A DNA stretch of 64,000 bases from Magnolia sinica (Eukaryota; Streptophyta; Magnoliopsida; Magnoliales; Magnoliaceae): positions 78,830,862-78,894,861 of the forward strand of contig NC_080584.1 of NCBI RefSeq assembly GCF_029962835.1. Direction: 5' to 3'. Of this stretch, positions 58,687 through 64,000 are shown piece after piece; position 1 is the first letter of the stretch, and every line of letters begins with the position of its first letter. Both the position numbers and the translations under genes were made by a program. The notes beneath the pieces are model-generated. The model did not search any database. It was not told where the DNA came from and saw only the letters and a program-made list of their open reading frames with translations.

Positions 58687-60478
58687 CTAGAGCATGACTT
58701 TCCAGAGAAACTTATGTACCTCATAAGAAATTTTCCATTGAATTACTTGAGGTATCCAGAGTATATATGATTCACCTGTGACAAACGAAGTTTCAATGTT
58801 AGTATCCCATGGTGAATCAAAGACTACAAGTAAATAAAGTTTAGAAAACTTCTTAAGAAGTGATGTAGTATCAACACATTCCGAAGTTCCAAACTTCGGC
58901 TCAATTTTCAACTCCTCTTCCTTTACTGGTAGACGTTTAAGATCAGGGGAAGAAGGGGCTTCAGAATAAGGGTTTTCTCGGTCAGTGATGACTACCGAGA
59001 TGTCATCTTGCAAGGCATCCACTTTATCCTTTGACATGGGATCGTTTGAATCTGCAAAGTATGCCAAACAATCATCCAAAGAGTTGGGAAGTTCAGCTGA
59101 GTGTGACTTATTTTTTCCATTGTAGCTCGTGATGATCTGCCTAAGGAAACCATCATCCTTGACAGTAGCTAGATGTACGCTTTCTTCCTCCAATCCTGCA
59201 CAGACAGATTGAAAATCAATAGGGTAAGCATCGATGTGATCACTTTGTTTATTGAGACTACTCAATCGAGGCGTTGAATTGTCAAATGTGTATAGCTCAG
59301 ATGGTAGCCTCAATTGAGTGGTTTCAAATTCCAGGGTCATAGCGAGCAACTCGTCCTTCTCCTGAATCACATCATCATTCGATTCAGAGGCGTGGTCCAA
59401 ACATGTTTCACAAGAGTTAAAAGGGTCGGTTGTAAGGAGCTATTCCTCCATCTTTAAATCAGAAATGTCAGGTGAGGGGAGTGACTCATTATGACCGACC
59501 ACTTTGTGTGCATCTTGATCATTGACCTGGACCAACCTTGAGATGGATTCCAGGGGAATTGTAGCTACACATTCAGGATCACCGTCCCAATATTCATCAT
59601 ATTCTAGTTCAGTGCAATGCACATTTGGGATAGGATCGCCTTCCTCACATTCTATTCCTAAATTTGGTTGAGGTTCAAATAAACTAACCTTTATCTCATC
59701 ATTGAAATCCTGTGTGTCATATAAGGAAGGTGTGTCATCATCACTATATTTAAAAGACACCCCATGTATCTTCACTATTCCTTTGAACAGTCATCGGGAT
59801 CTTCTCATCAGGAGATTGAACCGCATGCTCATTAATGGAATCCAACTCCTCATTCCAAATTCCAGATTCCTTCAAAAGTGAGTGAGGATCACTTTCTTCG
59901 CATTGTATTTTTGGATTGGGTTGTGGTTGGGATGAGAAAGCTTTCTCTATCCTTTCGAGACGCGAAGTGAGTGTTTCCATTGCTTTTCTAATTTCCGCAA
60001 GACAGGCCATGTCATGTTGAAGTGAATCCTCTTGGGTCGTTTCTGGTTGGATTTCAAAGGTATGAAATTCAAGAGAATTATTATAACATGTTGATGGTTC
60101 ATTTACCCAATTTTGATGTTCCCACCAGTTATAGTCATGCTGATCATAGGTGGGAGAATCTGCTGGTTAGTAATATTTATTATCACTCATGATATAATCA
60201 CGCATTGTTTTCTTTTTATCAGATGGGTGATAATAATTCTCACAACCATAATTATGATAACCCCAACACTCACGTACTGTTTTGTTAATCCGTGGGGTGT
60301 AATTGGTCTCCTGCATATAATCACGTAAGGACTTCTTAGCCGGTGGATCTTTATATTCTGATCGGTTCTCACTGATAGTTTCAGAAAAGTTTTGAGACAT
60401 AGGTTGATTTATATCTTCATCATTCCAAAATAGGTTATTCTTCTTAGCATACTGACGTTCCCACTCGTGCATATACAT
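58687..60478 (-). other. Minus-strand open frames of the LARD-like element
   Basis: Four stretches (58687-59400, 59440-59775, 59750-60010, 60167-60478) are open on the minus strand. The first in element order has repeated KKSLRDYM / KKTMRDYI boxes, recalling the LRDY/MRDY motifs near gag starts of some plant gypsy families. The others are strongly acidic (Asp/Glu-rich), with a possible helical segment ETLTSRLERIEK near 59930-59960. No catalytic motif was seen. Their product and need for transposition are unknown; this is a fossil-element reading, not a host gene. Confidence 0.45.
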
Positions 60479-60599
60479 GATGAAACCCTTAATCTGAATT
60501 TAATCCTAAGAAAAACAGAAGGAAAAATCCTACAACAATGTGTAAAATAAGAGGAGGAGAAGTTAGAAAGAAGGTACCGCATGAGAAGTTCCTATGTTA

Positions 60600-61190
60600 A
60601 GACCCTGAAAAAAAGAAAAACAAAAGAGATTAGTTTCTAAAATACAAAGTCTAAAGTTAGAAAGTTCCTACAATTGAAATAGAATGTTAGTTTCTAAAAA
60701 AGAAAGTTCCCTAAACCTAAAAGCTAAGTTAGTTTCAAAAAAGAAAACCTAGAATTAGAAAGTTTCTAAAATAGAAAATCTAAACCTAAAAATAAACTAA
60801 TTCTTAAAAAGGAAAGCTTCTAAAAATAAAATAAAGGAAATATGAGTTAGTTTCTAAAATTAAAAGGAATTTCTAAAAAGGGAAATAACTAACCTAGTTT
60901 CTAGAAACAAAAGAGGAAAGTTTCAAAAAATAAACTAGTTCCTAAAAATAGAAAAATACTAGAAAATAGAAAATTTCTAAAATTAAAAGAAAGCCTAGAA
61001 TAAGAAAATTTTTAAAATTCAAACAATAATTCTAAAAATAGAAAAAGTAGAGGAATTAGAAAGGGATTACCAATTTAGAAGTTATTTCAGGATCCTACAA
61101 AATAGGAAAATAGGTTAGTTTCTAAAAATAAAATAAAATAAAAACCTTTAACCTAAAGTTAGTAAAATCCTAATCTTAACCTAATTCTAA
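60600..61190. repeat. A-rich AGTTTCTAAAA-type repeats
   Basis: Dozens of variants of GTTTCTAAAA(T)AGAAA in tandem-like order occupy the leader between the LARD primer site and its open frames (in element orientation). Non-coding. Confidence 0.7.
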
Positions 61191-61223
61191 AACTAATTAA
61201 TTTCAGAAAAATGAAGCCGTCAA

Positions 61224-61241
61224 TCCCCGGCAACGGCGCCA
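61224..61241 (-). other. Primer-binding site, tRNA-Asp type
   Basis: TCCCCGGCAACGGCGCCA on the plus strand equals a plant tRNA-Asp 3' end including CCA. It lies six bases inside the LTR at 61248. Confidence 0.8.
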
Positions 61242-61247
61242 AAAACT

Positions 61248-63314
61248 TGTTCACTCCCCAAGTATAGGGTTGTGATGTAGTAATAAACTCGGTGAGATCA
61301 AGGTCGAATCCCAAGGGACTGATACCTGTACGTTATCTGAAACTAAGTAGAACTAGAACTAGACTAAGATGTAATCTAAATCAAATAGAATTTAAGAAAT
61401 AATTGTGGAATAATTATCTAAAACTTTAAATAATTCAGGGAAGGGAAACTAGGGATTCAGAGGATCCACTTGTAGAGATCAGGGAGATCTTCTGCCTGCA
61501 TCAAAAATTATAGAAGTTAAGCTGAACTTACTTGATCTAGTTTTCACGAGATGAAATGTATATGAATTAGAATGGATTCCATCACCAAACCATGCCCAGG
61601 AGACAAAGCAAACAACAGAATTAAACTAATTACCAACCAATCAACAATGCATGAAGGTTAGGAAGGGTACCGTCATCCGACCATGCCCATGAGACGATGG
61701 CGAACAACAGGGCTTCCTGACGTCATAAACATAAAAAGGAGAAAGAAATACTCAAAGCCATCGCAAACCTATTGTAATTTTAGTCACAACAGACCATTAA
61801 AAACTAAAAACATTCCATTAAGATCAAACTATTATCAAATTCAATGTAAATAAAAAGCACTAGCTAAAAGTCCCCCATCACGCTACAAGCTTCACCTCTT
61901 AGCCCTATCTAAGAGGTTTAGCCACACATAAACATGATTAGGCTAAATCTCAAAAAAAAGAGAAAAGAAGAAGAAGAAAACAAACAAAGAATAGGAAAAA
62001 CAAACAAACTCTCTCTCCTGTGCTTCACGTCCTAGCTATTCTCCAAAACTCCCTTTTCTCTAGCTCTCCTAGGACTTTTTTATAATTACTAGGGCCGGTG
62101 GAGAAGCTGTCGCAGCAGCTACACTCGCGCAACGAAAGCTTTTTCGCAGCAAACTTCGGAGCCTTCAAACTTGCCACTTTCCTCGCTCAATTTTCAAAGA
62201 AACGCTGTTCCTTAGGACGTTTTTGAGTGCTCTACATGATGGACGGTTCAGATTTATCATATGATGAAAGATGGTGGGCCTTAACCGCCTGAAAATTTAG
62301 ATTTTTGTGGATGTGCGAAAGCTTCCGCACCTCTTCGCTGTCGTGATCGGTGGGCCCCACAGAGGTATTTTCGGAGAAATTCACCCCGTTCATTGGATTC
62401 AGGATGAAATTTCAGTTAAGAATGGGTGGTTTTGAACATCCATTCACGAGGCCCAGAGAAGAAATCACGCCAAAAATTATTTTGAATGTCGCAGGACCGC
62501 CTGTTTGTGGCCTCTGTATCGCGCACATGTGCACGCATGGGTGTAAAATTTCAGTAAGGTTTTATAGTATTCGAGGCCCTTTACACGATGGACGACTTGG
62601 ATCATCCGAAAAGTTACTCTATGGGGCCCACTAGCGTCCGCAAAACGGACGCCGTCCGTCCATTACGCAGCGCAAAAAGCGGCTGCTGCCGTTTTTAGAA
62701 ACAGACGCGGGTCAGCGCCTGCTGACCCGCTGACTCGGTTCGGTGCGCGGCGGGAGTGCACAGTACCGTGCACTTGCAAAGACAGATGGGGTCCACTATG
62801 ATGTATATGTAAGATCCGATCCATCCATTTATTTTGTCAGCTCATTTAATGAGTTGAGCCCAAGATTGAAGCATTTTCAGATACCAGGCGGGCCCCAAAT
62901 CACTGATTTATGGGCTGATCTGTCCGTTGGGCCACTTCCAGAGGGATCCAATGGCTGAAATTTGACATGTACGGTTAGTTTTTGGTCCTGGAGCCATGTA
63001 TAAAGTTTCGAGCCAATCGGATGGCGAGAACCCCGTGATCTTGCATTCTGCGCCAGTTTCGGGCCTCTTTAACGTGAACGGCTTTATTTCCTCGGATCCC
63101 TGGTGTGTAATTCCGTCGATCTTGGTCCCCTGGAGTCCGTCCCTTGCTTTGGTGCATTCTGAACGTTAAATCCGTGCTTTTAGCATCCCGATCCAGTCCA
63201 AGCTCATAATTACACCTTGCAACACAAACATGATTAAAATGGGCTATTAAACGGTACCATATTCATAAATCCAGGCAATAACTGGGTCTGATATGCAATA
63301 TTTGACCCTCAACA
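61248..63314 (-). repeat. 5' LTR of the gypsy-type element
   Basis: Near-identical to 55226-57242 and carries an additional ~50 bp (about 61464-61513, GATCCACTTGTAGAGATCAG..) missing in the other LTR. Confidence 0.88.
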
Positions 63315-63462
63315 GGTTCCTACAAAAAAGTTGAAGTTCTATGTAACTTCTTTGGGCTTGACAATGGCATAAAAGTAAGATGGAGTATACACGAGAAGCG
63401 TTGATGGAGCTATGATAAGAGAAGAGGACAACACGTTTGATGATTGAAAACATGGTATAGAT

Positions 63463-64000
63463 TGTTGTATTTGATGTCTTAAATCGAGTCAGATACAGGC
63501 CTGTCGATGCCATCGACAAACTGTTTGATGCCGCCTTTGATGGCATCGAACAATGCTCGATCCCACCGGAATTTTTTGGATTTTCTCCAGTTGGTTGCTA
63601 GACACATTGGTATCAATTTTCAATGACATCGTGGAGTGTTTGATGCCATCAAAGCTAGGTCGATGCGATCGAAGGAATCCAAAATTTCATGTGTCGTCTC
63701 TGGACTGTTTTGGCATTAGTTCGATGTCATCGAAGTATCTTCGATGCCATCGAAGGTTTAGTGTTGATGACATCAAAGGGTATTCGATGTCATCGATCAA
63801 ATCGCACCGAATTTCTATTTGGGAATTTCTAAAATTTTGTTTCCGATTTCGTTTGGAATTCTTCCCGAGGCTATATATATATAGGTGTAAACGGGATTGG
63901 GAGATATTACTAGGGTTTCAAATTTGCCCAAGGGGTTTCAAGTTGTGTAGGAATGGTGCGATTCGAAGTTACTCGAATCGGTTAAGCCCTTTCTCTTTGT
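63463..64000 (+). repeat. 3' LTR of the second copia, with GATGCCATCGAA array
   Basis: Starts TGTTGTATTTGATGTC like the LTR at 15089, but about 63500-63805 is occupied by ten or so TTCGATGCCATCGAA-like near-palindromes not present in the LTRs at 15089 or 41582. The common LTR text returns at about 63830 (GATTTCGTTTGGAATTCTTC, TATATATATAGGTGTAAACG). Truncated by the window end. Confidence 0.8.

Larger units (their letters stand above)
55226..63314 (-). mobile_element. Non-autonomous gypsy-type (LARD-like) element, 8.1 kb
   Basis: LTRs at 55226-57242 and 61248-63314 (about 2.0 kb each), internal region about 4.0 kb. The primer site TGGCGCCGTTGCCGGGGA on the minus strand (plus 61224-61241) matches a tRNA-Asp 3' end and fixes the orientation. 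Flanks AGTTC and GGTTC are a target duplication with one difference. No protease, RT, RNase H or integrase was recognised. Minus-strand open frames between 58687 and 60478 may be gag-like or element-specific. LTR differences are about 3-4% where compared (plus one ~50-bp indel), so it is the youngest LTR element here. Overall form whole; coding content non-autonomous. Confidence 0.85.
54689..64000 (+). mobile_element. Second copia element of the Tork-like family, partial and broken
   Basis: From about 54689 the sequence matches the RNase H end of the copia at 15089-42011 (compare 40885 onward), keeps TTEAEYMAV and the SRTKHID.HHHFIR stretch to about 55225, and resumes after the gypsy-type insert at 63320. 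Its 3' LTR starts at 63463 and leaves the window. The 5' part is absent; the left edge joins directly to the foldback element of copy B. Confidence 0.85.

Noticed and set aside
58687-59400. 237-codon open frame as a host gene
   Set aside because: It lies wholly inside the LTR-bounded LARD-like element in element orientation, so it is treated as element sequence.
1-64000. tRNA or rRNA genes
   Set aside because: Only tRNA-complementary primer sites of LTR elements were seen; no complete cloverleaf was recognised by eye.

Overview
This is plant nuclear DNA: canonical GT-AG introns, two receptor-like kinase genes of a plant-only family, Ty1/copia and Ty3/gypsy LTR elements primed by plant tRNAs, a plant L1-type LINE, and hAT, CACTA and foldback DNA elements. 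The dense GGGCCCAC / CCGTCCA / TGGACGG repeats suggest a woody early-diverging angiosperm such as a magnoliid. That last point is an inference with no marker gene behind it. Only two genes look intact; most of the rest is transposon-derived.

Layout. (1) Positions 1-9.2 kb hold a graveyard of host-gene pieces: exon-like islands I cannot name, one WD40-type exon, one ARIA/ABAP1-type BTB exon and five successive 72-bp leucine-rich-repeat exons of an ERECTA-like kinase. A 5'-truncated LINE with a perfect 19-bp target-site duplication sits in the intron after the last LRR exon. (2) A probable small CACTA element and a repeat fragment lead to 10.03 kb. (3) A segment starting there (copy A) is repeated in direct orientation at 47.9-54.7 kb (copy B). 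Each copy carries one intronless G-type lectin S-receptor-like kinase gene on the minus strand (10853-13354 and 48787-51276) with conserved upstream TATA-like and W-box motifs.

(4) Copy A was split by an old Tork-like copia element (15089-42011, TSD ACATA). That element was invaded by a copia-type solo LTR (itself hit by a gypsy LTR, TSD CTCCT) and by a gypsy solo LTR (TSD GAAAC). The latter took another gypsy solo LTR (TSD CGAAT), which in turn received a minus-strand copia element. The 27-kb nest is four levels deep, and copy B still shows the empty target. A 729-bp hAT-type element (43304-44032, 8-bp TSD) is likewise present in A and absent in B. (5) Copy B ends where a second member of the same copia family is joined to it (54689 to the window end). 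That copia carries an 8.1-kb non-autonomous gypsy-type element with 2-kb LTRs and a tRNA-Asp primer site.

The two kinases presumably act as cell-surface receptors. Their differences are concentrated in one ectodomain block while the PAN tail and kinase are nearly identical, as expected for paralogues diverging in recognition with conserved signalling, or partly homogenised by gene conversion. Further points of interest are a dense heat-shock-element array in the LTR promoter of the minus-strand copia (ONSEN-like architecture) and the presence of family-specific short palindrome arrays in several unrelated LTRs.
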